NCBI RefSeq assembly: GCF_026262505.1
Contig: NC_067207.1
Span: forward strand, 18,506,082-18,570,081
Length of the DNA stretch: 64,000 nucleotides
Reading direction: 5' to 3'
DNA from: Trichomonas vaginalis G3
Lineage: Eukaryota > Parabasalia > Trichomonadida > Trichomonadidae
Shown here: piece by piece, positions 9,274-21,700 of the stretch
How positions within the stretch are numbered: the first letter of the stretch is position 1
Layout: each line of letters begins with the position of its first letter
Notes under the pieces: model-generated
The model's input: only the letters and a program-made list of their open reading frames with translations
Databases searched by the model: none
Told to the model about the DNA's origin: nothing
Translations under genes and position numbers: made by a program

Positions 9274-9856
9274 ATGACCGAAGAAGTTGAAACGGTAGAT
9301 TTGACACCACAAACAAAAAGTCAGAACCATTGTCAAAACCTGTCAAAGAACTTACAGATGAAGAGAAAATTCAATAATAGAAAGTGCCAGGTCTGGAATA
9401 CAAACCCTAACTATAAAGTCACTTTTCATAGAAATGGAACGGCAAGTATCTCAAAAAAGAAACAGACTCTCACAAATAAAATATTGAAGTCTGAAGGAGC
9501 TTTCGAGACAACAGATGGAAAAGTTTACTTCACTGACCAACAGTTCATTATAGAACATCTCATTGACTTAGAGTCGAAATATTCTAAACTTTACAACAAA
9601 ACACAAAAAGTTGAAAGGAAAACAAAAAACAAATGGCATATGATATTTATGAAGAATGTTGACGATACAACTGTTCCTGCAGGTGGGGAAAAATCAGAGG
9701 AACCGAAAAGTGACGAAACCGATAGAAGAAGAAAAACCAAAAACTGAAGATAAACCAAAACCAAAGTTTAGTTTGGAAACTAAACCAAGTCAACCTTCAT
9801 TAGCTGGTATGGGTTGGCGTCAAAGACTTATGGCAGCAGGTGGTTATGTAAAGTAA
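9274..9856 (+). pseudogene. Element 1 lysine-rich protein locus
   Basis: The coding pattern is highly basic, with VTFHRNGTASISKKK and many Lys/Glu stretches. It ends with a Pro/Lys-rich linker and SLAGMGWRQRLMAAGGYVK. The LAGMG word fits the (M/I/L)xGx-G cleavage consensus of adenovirus-type proteases. Such sites mark virion core or scaffold proteins in related elements, but no protease gene is seen here. The locus is broken, with about one or two breaks. It could be a DNA-binding core protein. Confidence 0.4.
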
Positions 9857-9901
9857 AGAAAAAAAATATTTTTTTATTTTTATAAAAATGCCCCATATAG
9901 A

Positions 9902-10138
9902 ATGGATAGAAAATCTGCTAGAATAAAAGCAGAGTTGCAAAGATATGGTTGGAGAGTTTCGAAGAATTTTAAATATAGGAAGGGAAGACCCATAAAAGTC
10001 TATGACAAACTGGCTGGTCTTCGCTACGAAATGGATTTGGAAACAGCACGTGCAAATTATCCAAACAGACTAGAGAGGTTAGAAGAAGAACGTCTTATGG
10101 ACATGCCTTTCGATGTTAGTGAACATTGCATGAAGTAA
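9902..10138 (+). CDS. Element 1 small basic protein, 78 residues
   Basis: The intact frame starts with MDRKSARIKAELQRYGWRVS, is rich in Arg and Lys in its first half, and becomes acidic near ERLEEERLMDM. No family is recognised. An ATG 13 bp upstream in another frame gives only a very short peptide and is ignored. Confidence 0.5.
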   Translation: MDRKSARIKAELQRYGWRVSKNFKYRKGRPIKVYDKLAGLRYEMDLETARANYPNRLERLEEERLMDMPFDVSEHCMK

Positions 10139-10192
10139 AAATTTATTTTAAAAAAGTGACATTTTTTTTAATTTTATTTGAAATGTACGCTG

Positions 10193-10702
10193 AGTTTGTT
10201 GGAGAAGACCGTTGGGAAACTTGTTTGTTAGATGAAAATATGAAATTCACTGTTGTGAGTCATTTGAAGTCAGAAACAAAAAGACAAAAAGAGTTTTAAG
10301 CGAATGGGAGCGAAATAACGGATATGCTGTTTATGAAGATGGGTGGAAAACACTATCTTAAACATGTTGTCATTGCAACTCATTTTATACTGAATCCTAA
10401 CAATTTACCTTTTGTAGACCATATAAACCGTATAAGAAACGACAATAGACTTGAAAACTTAACGTTGGGTCACTCGTTCTGAAAACAATAAGAACAAAGG
10501 CAAATTTGGAGATATTGTATTCGAATTTGTCGACGAACTAGAAGATGAAACAATTGAAATTACAGACTATGGCAAGCATACGTTTAGTTTTACTACTATA
10601 AGCGAAGAACAAGACTCTTTCTACTTTTATACCGGCGTAAACTATAGAAATTTACAAGTCGATGTATCTTTTGGTCATAATAGTTTCTGTGACATTGAAT
10701 AA
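10193..10702 (+). pseudogene. NUMOD/HNH-type homing endonuclease-like locus
   Basis: The middle of the locus (about 10380-10500) has the HNH signature typical of NUMOD4-HNH homing endonucleases: a VVIATHFI-like strand, NPNNLPFVDHINRIRNDNR (His and Asn of the nuclease core), then LENL. The start is the ATG after ATTTTATTTGAA and the end is the stop at 10700-10702. The locus is broken, with about three breaks. Such free-standing nucleases are common passengers of large DNA viruses and their relatives. Confidence 0.65.
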
Positions 10703-10749
10703 CACTTGAACCTAAGTTTGAAACAATATATAGAATTGGTGTGCTTAAT

Positions 10750-11764
10750 GTCAATGGAATGACATTCCTTGTATGACACCTTTTCCTGTTATAGGAACTG
10801 TTGGTAGTAAACCAGAATATAGTTTTGTATTATAGCTCATATTGTTTATAGTAAACTCAGTCGGACATCCAAACATTGAAACCTGCTTCTAGTTGCAGCA
10901 CATGTTACACCTGTACTTAAAGTATTAATAAAGTCAACAAACCTGTTGGTGGTATATCTGAGTAAGTATCTTCAAAGGAATATTTTTACCATTCACAAAC
11001 AATAAGTCTTCTGGTGTCAAAAGAGCAAAACAGGCTTTAGTCGTCATTGTGTTTAAAGTTAGTTTACAATATCGTCCTTGAGGACTTTGTAAGTTTGTTG
11101 TTATAGAATTATATGACTCAGGGTTTTTGTCGTAATAGTATAAACCATTATATCTTCGCCATTTACTTAGCAAATAATTTTTAATGAAAATGTTGTGGTC
11201 GTCAAATATTTTTATGACGTCTGGGAAACTATACTTTAAGTTCAACGTTTCACCTCCTTTCATAACGTATATCTTGTCAATGACATTATATGAAACACAC
11301 ACAGCAACTAATGTCGGGTTCTATTTCTTTGATGTTTATATCGTCTGCCTCTGTCAAAAGTTTAAATAGTTCTTTTCAAAAACTTCATATTGAGGTGCAA
11401 TGACATATGAGTTCACTTTTACAGGGTTGTGTTTTCGGACCAAGTTTAAACATTATACCTAAGCTTGACAAATTCTTCTCCTGAGTTTGAAAGTTTTGTC
11501 TTTAAGTTGTTGGTAGTCGTTTCGAATATCTGCAACAGAACTTAAGTCTCTGCTAACTTCAGGATATGTTGGTTGTTCTTTTTACAGGAACAATTGTTAT
11601 TAACATTTCGTCCTCGTATGGTTTCCCCACTTCAACATCTCTGTCTTTGACATTGACAACAACCCTTTGACTGTTTGTTTGAGTTGGTGAATTTAAACTT
11701 CACATCTGCCACCGCCATTAAACCTTTTGAAACACTCACGCTTCTATTTTTTCGGAAATGACAT
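10750..11764 (-). pseudogene. Element 1 unidentified late-type gene
   Basis: The minus-strand coding pattern starts near 11764 and runs to about 10750. One readable part (10934-11302) contains FPDVIKIFDDHNIFI and SKWRRYNGLYYYD. No family is recognised. It lies directly upstream of a small plus-strand gene and near the capsid-like gene, so a minor capsid role is possible by position only. The better copy of its first part is 30100-30461. The locus is broken, with several breaks in this noisy stretch. Confidence 0.35.
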
Positions 11765-14700
11765 TTTACTTAGAATAAAAGATGACGTATTCGAGTATCT
11801 CTTCGAATTGAAGCAGAACAAAGTTACACAAACACAAAAATACAAATACATTGACAGAATAGTTCTTTATACAAACAATGGTAAATGTTATAGAATAGGC
11901 AATATTTGCTGAACCAAAATATTTTCAATAAAGCAAAAAGTTGGTATAACTGAAATGGTGAAAGTTCTTGCGTTGACAAAAATATAACACAAAACTTACA
12001 GATATTCTAAAGGAAAGTTTATCTTACAATTTATGTCAAAACTGGCGTAACTGTCAATATTTGACGGAGAGAGTCAGTTCAAGAACAACTTACTGACCTG
12101 TGCTGCCAAATTGCTTCGATGGAGCTGTCGTTATACCAATCTGAGGAGCCCCAGCCGGTTTCATCGAACGAATCTTCAAAGAGAGCATCTTCCGTGAAAA
12201 GTGCTATTGGTTTTGTAAACTTCTTTGCTCTCAGTTCACTCTGGAACCGTCTCTGTCACCAGTATATTGTATTTGTACAGTACCAACAGTTGAAATACCA
12301 CCCATAAAAGTCTTTCTGAGTCCAGCAAATGGAATGCCAAGCCAAAAAGTTTGAACGGTCTCCATTTGTATATTGAGTTTTTTGACCCCTGTATGAGTCC
12401 ATACTTTCACATATGGCATAATAGAACTTTGCATTTCAGGGTTAATGGTTGTTGTGAAGTTGTTGTTAAAGTTCATAGCATCTAATGTCAAGTTGTATGA
12501 CCTCATATCCTCAAACTGTAGAATATTCTTCCTCTTGGATAATATTTTGCCATCTATGTTTATATGATATTTAATACCGGGTTGTAGAAACAAGAATAGT
12601 CATTTATAGTTCGTCTGAACAGTAACAAACATAGTATCTGCATGTTTCATTGCAGTTGTTTAAAGCAATATCTGTTCTTGCACCTGGGTCAGCACTTTGG
12701 TTTCCAAACTTCACCTTGCAAAGTCTTTGACAGATATTTGGTGTATAGGGAACATAAGTGGAACTGCAATATATTTGGGCAGCTAAAGCATTTGAAATAT
12801 CTGGGTCCAACATATAGACTGCAAGTCTGCTTTCTATTCTCTTGCATTCAAACTTTTCGCATGTGAACTTAACTGGGTCCCAAGCAGTTCCAGCAGCATT
12901 GAAATAATAGTTTACTTCATTGTTGAAGTTTGAGAAACCAAGTCTAAGTCAACTTTGTCTTTGCAAAAGTCAGCAGAACTTGGCTCCACCAGTTCCAGCT
13001 ACAGTATGCTGAATGGGTCTTGTGTTGGTGCAATGACTAAGTTATTTTTGCTTGGAGTAGTTCAATAGAAAATTTTTCTGCCCAGTTTTGGCAAGTATCT
13101 TAAAAACCCTGAAGATGAGGAAAGATTGACAAAGGAACTCTAAGTTTCAGTTTTACTTTAGTGCCAGCAGTTCCATCTGAACCAGAAAGGTTAACATAAA
13201 CTCCTGGAACGTTAGGGTCAAGTCTTCTTATTTTCTCAATATTTGCATACTGGTCTGTTTGTTTCTCTAGCTTGTGGTTGTACTGAGTTTCTCAAAGCGA
13301 ACCATTCATAGTTTGCCCAATGTTACTGTTTGAACTAAGTCAGAGTTAGAATATATCTTATATCCCATGAAAAACTTCTGGAGCATATTGGTATCCGACA
13401 TAGAAATTCCTTTGCAACCTTTTCTTTCAGACAACTTGGCAGAAGGCTTTATTTCAATGTCTTGTTCCACGTATAAGAATGAGTTGTCAATAGAAATAAT
13501 ATGAAACCTGTTCGCAAGCAATATCTACTGTTGTTGAAGAACTTCTCCAAACTCACCTACGTTTCCATAATGAAACAGCAGTTGTATATTCGTAAGTTCC
13601 AGGAACTATTTCTGACCTTCTAATGGCATTGTGCATTCGTTTATCCATTCGGAAACATTTCCGTTCATGGCATCCAAAACTGTTGGCGTTATATTCTGAG
13701 CGGCGTACATTTCATATGGGTAAAAAATATAGAATAGTTGGATTTATATATCATAATAGACCCACTCGGACCAAGCTTTACTTTCTTCCTGACTGAGTTT
13801 TTAACTCTTCTTTTTCCTTCATTGCCACTACTTTCACTAAGATGAAGTTACTTCTTCACTACTTTCACTTTGTTCTACTCTTCTCTTCTTCTTTGGTGTC
13901 GCTTTTGGTAACTTGCCCTCTCCTTCAAGTTGTTGCATCTTTGCCTCATGTTTCACCTAGTATGTTGTAAATTTCCCATGTCCTTTTTGCCTTTGGGCCT
14001 CTGGTCGCCCCTCAGGTAACCTATATCCTAGAAAAGATTTTGTCATAGTTTGTTATTGAGTCTTCGCGTATTGTTTGCATGACTCTTTCCTGAGTTTCCG
14101 GTTCAAGCTCTTCAAACAGAGCTTGTCCATTGGAATAAGCTTCGTTTCCCAAATATATGTTTTTGTAGCCTTCTGGTTTTTCTTTCCATGTTACCAATAA
14201 TATCTTTTGTGAATGGAAGCTTTTACCCAATGTTTCAGTCTTGCGTCATTTATTTCTGTAGTTGGTTTTATTTTGTCAAGGAACATGTTTTTCAATTACT
14301 AACATTTTCATTTGGTACTGTCCATTTGAGTTTTCTTAATATTCATCTCTTCTCATTTCATTGTCTGCAAAGTAAGTTTTTTATGACATTTTTGCAAACT
14401 TTCGTTTGCAAGGTCATGTACAATAGGTTCTCTTCCTTCTCTCTCCCTAACTTTCTTTCTAAAACTCTTCACCAAATATACCATCTCTATGGTTCTGTGT
14501 AGTTCTTGAGATAAATGTTCTAGAACGTCAGGTGTTATATTTCTTCAGCCATGTTCATTTCATACTGGTCCAAAATATCTCGCATGTTTCATATCTTTCA
14601 ATGGCATTAAGCCGCGCTGAAAATACCAGCTATATCTGGTTCACCATTTCACTTCCATTGCGTCTACAACTTCTTGGAATTGTGGTTGTAAGTTTATGAA

Positions 14701-17700
14701 CCACCTTCCGGATTAGCTTTATGACCCCATCTCATTGTAGTTCCATAGTCTGCAGAAAACAAAAGTAGGGTTTGTTTCCAATATTGGTTAGGTTCTGAAT
14801 GAACTTTAAACAATGTTTCATTTTTATATGTTTTGGTGAAATTTACCTTTTATTTTTCAACCGAGTTCAGCCAAAGATTGAACGTTATATGGTCGTAAGT
14901 AAAAAGGATTGTTGTATTTGCGTACACTTTCTTTCAGTATTCCATTCTATGCTGGATATTTTCATCTGATGTTGGAGTCTTTTGTATGTCGGCGAACATT
15001 TTTCGATATTCTTCTACTATTTGTCAGCCGATTTTTTCTTAGACTCTTGGAAAGATTCCATATTCTCCGCATACACTTGTTGAGGGTCAAGATTTTTCGG
15101 CTGTTCCAACTCTTCATCTAGTTCTGTGAAGTTAGTTTCCAAAGGAGGGACTTGTTCGTTTCCTTCAGGCTCTTCTAGCTGTTTGTTGCTGAACTATTTC
15201 TTCCATGTCTGGTTGTATCTGAACTTCTTCTTGTGGAGTTTCTTGTACCTCATCTGCTGGCATTTCATATATTCCGAGACCGTTTTTAAACAAGTTTCCC
15301 TATTAAAGTCATCCGGACTCATAAACCTTTCTTCTTTCGTTCCGTCTCTATTTTTTACGCGTTTCATGAAATAGTTGAATTATCAATTTATCTCTGACAC
15401 CAAATATCTTGGAGTAAATTCATCCATGTCATTTGGATGATATGCTATTAAATCATATCCCTTAGCGAGCTTGTATTTTTCCAGGTTTTGAAATTATATC
15501 CCATTTGGTGCTGACCATAAAGCTAAATAGGTTCGGGTCAGTATTTCCTTCCTTGAACTTTCTAATAGCTTCTTATCTGTCACTAGTCAAGAGTATCTGG
15601 GTAACCATAGTCTTCCTTAAGCATTTTTAAGAATTCTTGTTTTCCTTGTTCTCTACTTCTTTTATGTCCTTGCTCTGTTTGTGGTTGTTGCTGTGCAGTG
15701 TTTTGAACTGTTGGTTGTGGTGCAGTGTTTTGACTGTTGGTTGCTTGTGCAGTGTTTTGAACTGTTGTTGCTGTGCAGTGTTTTGAACTGTTGGTTGTGG
15801 TGCTGGATTTTGAACTGTTTGGGTTGTTGTGTTGGTTTTGGTGGCATGCCTGTGTCTGTGTCCATGTGACGTGTAAATGTTTTAGGTAGTCCTGGTGCAG
15901 GTGCTTCTCTTGGAGGGTTTGGTGGTATATAAGTTCCACTAGCTAGTAATATAAGTTCCACAGCTGGTATATAAGTTCCCCCAGCTGGCACATATGTTCC
16001 ATCTGCAGCATAATGTCCTACCTGACTTTCGTTTTTAAGAAAAGCATTTACTTAGGTCTGTTTTGGTCTGTTGTAACTCTTTTTCTTGACTTTCCACAAA
16101 GTTGCTCTAACGGCGTCATTAGGCCACTTTTGAACTGCCTGTCTCGTTGCTGCATCTGTTTATTTTCGTCATATTTTGTGCTACTTCTCTTAACTCTTTG
16201 TCGAACCTTCAGACTTCAGTTTCTTTCCAGATAAAGTCGTTCACTAGTTTCACCTTACTATGAAGAGCTTCGAAGGCGTTCTTAAAGTCAGCATTCATTA
16301 AAGCTTCATTTGAACTGTCTTCATCCGCTTTGTATTTTTGTCCTTATTGACCCTATAAGTTGGGCTGCTTTTAGCGTTGGCTTGGGCGTCTAACCAGTCA
16401 TTATTAGCTTTTATATATTCTGCGCTTTTCATTGCCTTTTGCATGGCTGCGTCGTTATTTTTACTTTCTTGTGCTAAGTTTTCATACTGTACGGTTTGGT
16501 TTTGCAACTGTTAAAGTTTTTCTGCTTTACATTTGCTTCAACTTCTTTTTTTATACTCATCGCTATCCATATATGTCTTCAGGGCTTTTTTGTTTTATTT
16601 CTTCATCTTTCAGTACTAATACTTGAGTAGTAATGGTTTTTCAAATTTATAACATCTTGTTCCATTTTTGCTACTTCTGCTGCTTTTTCTGACACTTTTT
16701 TCGCATATTCCTCTGTACATTAGTTCTTTCAGTTGTTCTTCTTTCTTCTTTTTTCTCTACGTTTAACTCATTGAGTTTCTTGTGTGTCTGTCATATTCTA
16801 GTTTCTTTTCGTTTTCACTTATTTGTTTCTGTATGTCTATGTTTGACTTTTTGACATCTGTTATTTGATTTTTGAGTGAACTCAAATTCATTTGACTTTG
16901 AGGTTATAAGCTGTTCCGTCTGCAGCTCCACCATAGCCTGCCATTTTCGCTAAAAGTGCCGCTCTTAAACCTCCACTCTGTGCACCAATAACTCGGTTTA
17001 AAGCATAGGGTTGCTTGACATTTGTTGCAAATAGTGGGGTCATTCATAATTTTTGTTGTTGCAACTGTTGTTTGTGGTGTCAGTTTTTACTATTGGATGT
17101 TTCAATGCTCCTTCTCCTCTTCCGTATATTCTTACGTAAGCTTACGTGGCATTTTAAGTGAAGTTAAAAAGCGGTTTTTGACGGTTTGTTTGTATGACAC
17201 TTTTTGTTGCAGCACAAAAAACTACTCGGTCAAAGTTTTTGCAGTTTTGTAAATAACCGTCCTATTCTCCGTGCCTATGACGATGAAATCATGACAAATT
17301 CAAGAGGGTAGAAAAGAGGTTAGAAAAGAGTTAGATCTAAACCTTCTACCCTAAATTTATTTTTGGTCATTTACACTCATTACGAAGAAGTCTTGAACAA
17401 ACATTTACGTTCATGTTTGACAAAACATTTACGAAGAAGTCATGAAAAATTCAAGAGGGTAGAAAAGAGGTTAGAAAAGAGGTTAGATCTAACCTTCTAC
17501 CCATATTATATTTTTGTCTGATTTTACGAAGAAGAAGTCTTGACAAAACATTTACGAAGAAGTCTTGACAAAACATTTACGATGAAATCATGACAAATTC
17601 AAGAGGGTAGAAAAGAGGTTAGAAAAGAGGTTAGATCTAACCTTCTACGCCTAAATTATATTTTTTTTGGTCATTACACTCATTACCGAAGAAGTCTTGA

Positions 17701-18719
17701 CAAAACATGTACGATGAAATCATGACAAAACATTTACGAAGAAGTCTTTGACAAAACATTTACGAAGAAGTCTTGACAAAAATTTACGAAGAAGTTTGAC
17801 AAACATGTACGTTCTGTTTGACAAAACATGAAAACATATATAATTTGTGAAAAAGCGACACATTATATATAATGTTTTCGACCCAGAAGACTAACAATTT
17901 TTTCCGAATAAAAAACTTCATTTATTACTAAACATCATCAGGGCTAGAAGGCACGAAGTGCCTGGAAGCCCCACTACCTTTTTTTTTTTTTTAATATATA
18001 TATATTCAGATGATATAAGATGATTTTTTTTAAATAAAAAATAAAATTTAATTTTTTAATTGTTAAAAATAAGAATAGTAAGCTTGACAAAGTAATTTAA
18101 GTTTTTTGCTTTGTAAAGTTATTTGGTTGGCAAATGCTTGTGTCACTTTTTGTTTGAGTTCACTTTCCGTAATTTGTCTTATGATACCCAGGAACTGTTG
18201 TCAAAATGTCATGTTGTCTCATTTTTTCAGAGAAAGTTTAATTAACCGAGTGACATATGGTGACGTAGTGACACCCTCAGTTCTTCAAAATAATTAATTA
18301 TTGAATAACCTGAAACCATTAACGTAAACATTAACGATAAAATTTATTTCCAGGACTGTTGTCAAATGTCATGTTGTCTTCATTTTTTCAGAGAAGTTAA
18401 TTAACCGAGTGCACACATGGTGACGTAGTGACACCCTCAGTTCTTCAAAAAATAATTATTATTGAATAACCTGAAACCATTAACGTAAACATTAACGATA
18501 AAATTTATTTCCAGGACTGATTGTCAAAAATGTCATGTTGTTCTCATTTTTTCAGAGAAGTTAATTAACCGAGTGACATATGGTGACGTAGTGACACCCT
18601 CAGTTCTTCAAAAATAATATAATTATTGAATAACCGAAACCATTACGTAAACATTAACGATAAAATTTATTTCTGCAGTTCATCCATTACTTCATTACCT
18701 AATTAATTACAGACATAAA

Positions 18720-21700
18720 ATATATTTTAGTTCATTCAATAAACGCGGTACCATGCGAATTAGTCACAAATGGTGGCATGTAATCTTTACCCAGCTTTGG
18801 ATTTGTTGTGAAAGTGTGTGAATGATTTCCCCCCGGTTTCAGTTTTGTCGAAAAGTCTTTTTTTGTTGAATCGTTATAAGCTGGAGTATAAAACATCATT
18901 GCAAGCTTCATAGTCTGAGTTGATAATGGGTGGTCTCTTAATGAGTGGCTATGGTCGCCAGAAAAGTTTTTGTAGTTCCTGTATGAGTGTGCGTGTGAAG
19001 GTTTGCTTCTTTAATTTTCTTCGAACCTCCTGTTTGCTTTGAATATCTAGCACAGTAATAAGAATTTTATCTAACAATCTGCTTCCACGACTAAAAACCT
19101 AAAACTGTTTCTGGATTTGTTGAGTTCATTGACGTATAAATAGAACCAACAGGATATAATGTTTGAAGTATTTCATTTTTCATGCTTGTAATCACATCAT
19201 TTTACTTCCGACTTCTTTGCATAATTTTTCATCAACATAAGTTTTTATCCGCTTTAAGGTCTAAACATCCTGAAACCCATCCTGTATCAGCTTTAACTTT
19301 AAAGTCTCCGATGTCCATTATGATATACCATTCAACCTTTTTCTTAATTTCAATTATCTTTTTTCATCAACATAAGTTTTATCTGCTTTAAGGTCTAAAC
19401 TCCTGAAACCCATCCTGTATCAGCTTTAACTTTAAAAGTCTCCGATGTCCATTCATGATACCATTCAACCTTTTTCTTTAATTTCATTATCTTTTTCATC
19501 AACATAAACCAATTTGCCTTCTTATTTAACTCATCGTTAACATATTCCTTATCCACCTTCTTCATTATGTCATTTAGGAAACCTTCTATGAATTCCTCAT
19601 TTAAATTAAATCTTCCAATCTTCAAACTTTAGGAAAATGCATTTAATGCGTAATATCTCTGTTCTTCTTCTGGTGGAATTGATGTTATATCATCCGTTAT
19701 TCCTTTAATTTTTGAATTCATAATAAAATTTCTTTTATATTTGATATCACTGCACCAACCCTTTGCAAACGAAATTCGAGAAATGGTCATTTTTTCAATA
19801 CTATCTCCAAATCTCCATATTTCAACCTTTGCGTTGTTTCTGCCGTCTTTGAATTATATGCATATATGGCGTATGTAATGGTCTGAAGGACCTGGGCGCT
19901 TTGCGCCTTAAGTTGGCTGTGTTTAATCATTTATTATGATTTTAAAAATAAAATATTTAATCCGTTATCCTTCAGCTATTTTTCTCTATTTGAAATTGCC
20001 TAATATTTCATTCATAAATTCTAAATCAAAATCAAATAGGTCAGTTATTCTAAATTTAATATTTGATAAATCTTTTGAATGAAGAATAAATGAATTCCCG
20101 GATAATTGAAACGGATATGATAAAGAAATGTGTTTAAGTTGATGGATAAAATGTTTTGTATTGATGGGTAAGAGTTAGGGTCTAATATTTTGATGTGAAA
20201 ATCTCATTGGGGTATTAACTTTATCACATTTGATTAAAATGAAATTGGAACCAAGTGTCAGAATACAAAACATCCCAACATCTTTTTTCAAATTTAATAT
20301 CCCCACAATGAACGAAGATGAGGAGTACAAAATTTAATTTTCAGCGGGAATTTAATAAGGTTATTTATTTCATCAAGTTCAAAAAGTTTATCGGGTTTTG
20401 ATTTAAAATTTTCTTCATACCATACGATAAATGATTCATTTAAATAACTTAAAATCATGTTAATATCCCATTTCGCTATCACATTATTTATATACATATC
20501 ATACGTTTTTTTCATGGTCATCTTTAATAAATATATATAATCTGAGGGTCTAAAAAGAATGGATTAAATTTACCACTCACAGAAACGAGAGTAACATTAT
20601 AAAATTTCCGATAATGTTAAATTTAATTCACAGGCTATTATTCGAAATAATATTGATAATTGACAATTTTTATTACGATTAAAAATATGGTAAAGCGTTA
20701 TTTCCAGTGATAAATAAAACTAGAATAAGATTACCTCAAGAAATTCATAAATTCAACGAATAAGAAATTCATTCATGTTATAATTTTAGTGTTTTCAGAA
20801 AATATGAGTCAGTGTCATATTCATCAACAGGTTATATTTCACTTCATTCAAATTTAGTTCAATCAAACCCATATAATGACCATTTCATAAGATTTTCAGA
20901 TGGTATTAAAAATGTAAATTGATAGATTAAAATATGAACAGATTGACAATATCGAATTTTTGGAATTTTTGGTTTAAATATCCCGATGGAAAAAAAGATT
21001 GAAGTTAAAGATAAAGCTGATACTATAACAAAAACAATTACAATGACCGATTCCGGATGTGGGGAACAAAAAGAAAAAACAAACGATAGAAACTGGTAGG
21101 TCAATTATTATTGATTATGATTCAAAGGATTATTATTCGATAATGTTAATGCTTGAATATTAAATAGCCTTAACAAAGAATTTTTCAAGTGATATTTTAT
21201 TCATCAACTATTTTATTATAAATATCATTATATGTTAAATGAAGTTCAGTTGTTGTTCCGTTCTTTGATATCTTAATTGTGCTAATATCCTTTATAGGAT
21301 TTATTTTTGCAACTGTTCGCAGCATGAAACCTCATCATCTATGAAAAATTGAATCTTAACGTCTGAATCTTGAACATCACAAAGAATGGCTGTATAATGT
21401 GAATTAATGATTCAATAAGGTAAAATAATTAAACTGGAATTTGGTCAATTAATTTATTATTGAATCATAATTATTAATTATTATATCACGGTAAAATTTT
21501 CATTTAATTCAGAATTAATGTCTATTTTATATGGGTTCGTCGATGTTTGGATGAAAGAGGTGGGGGGTATGTTGGATAAGTGGAAATTTCAACAGGTTCT
21601 TTACCGGTTCAGATAAAATGATTGGGTCTCATCTTCTTTATTTTTGCTCCTCCTCCTTTTTCGGTAAGTCACGAGTTAATAAATTTGGTTGAGTTTGCTG

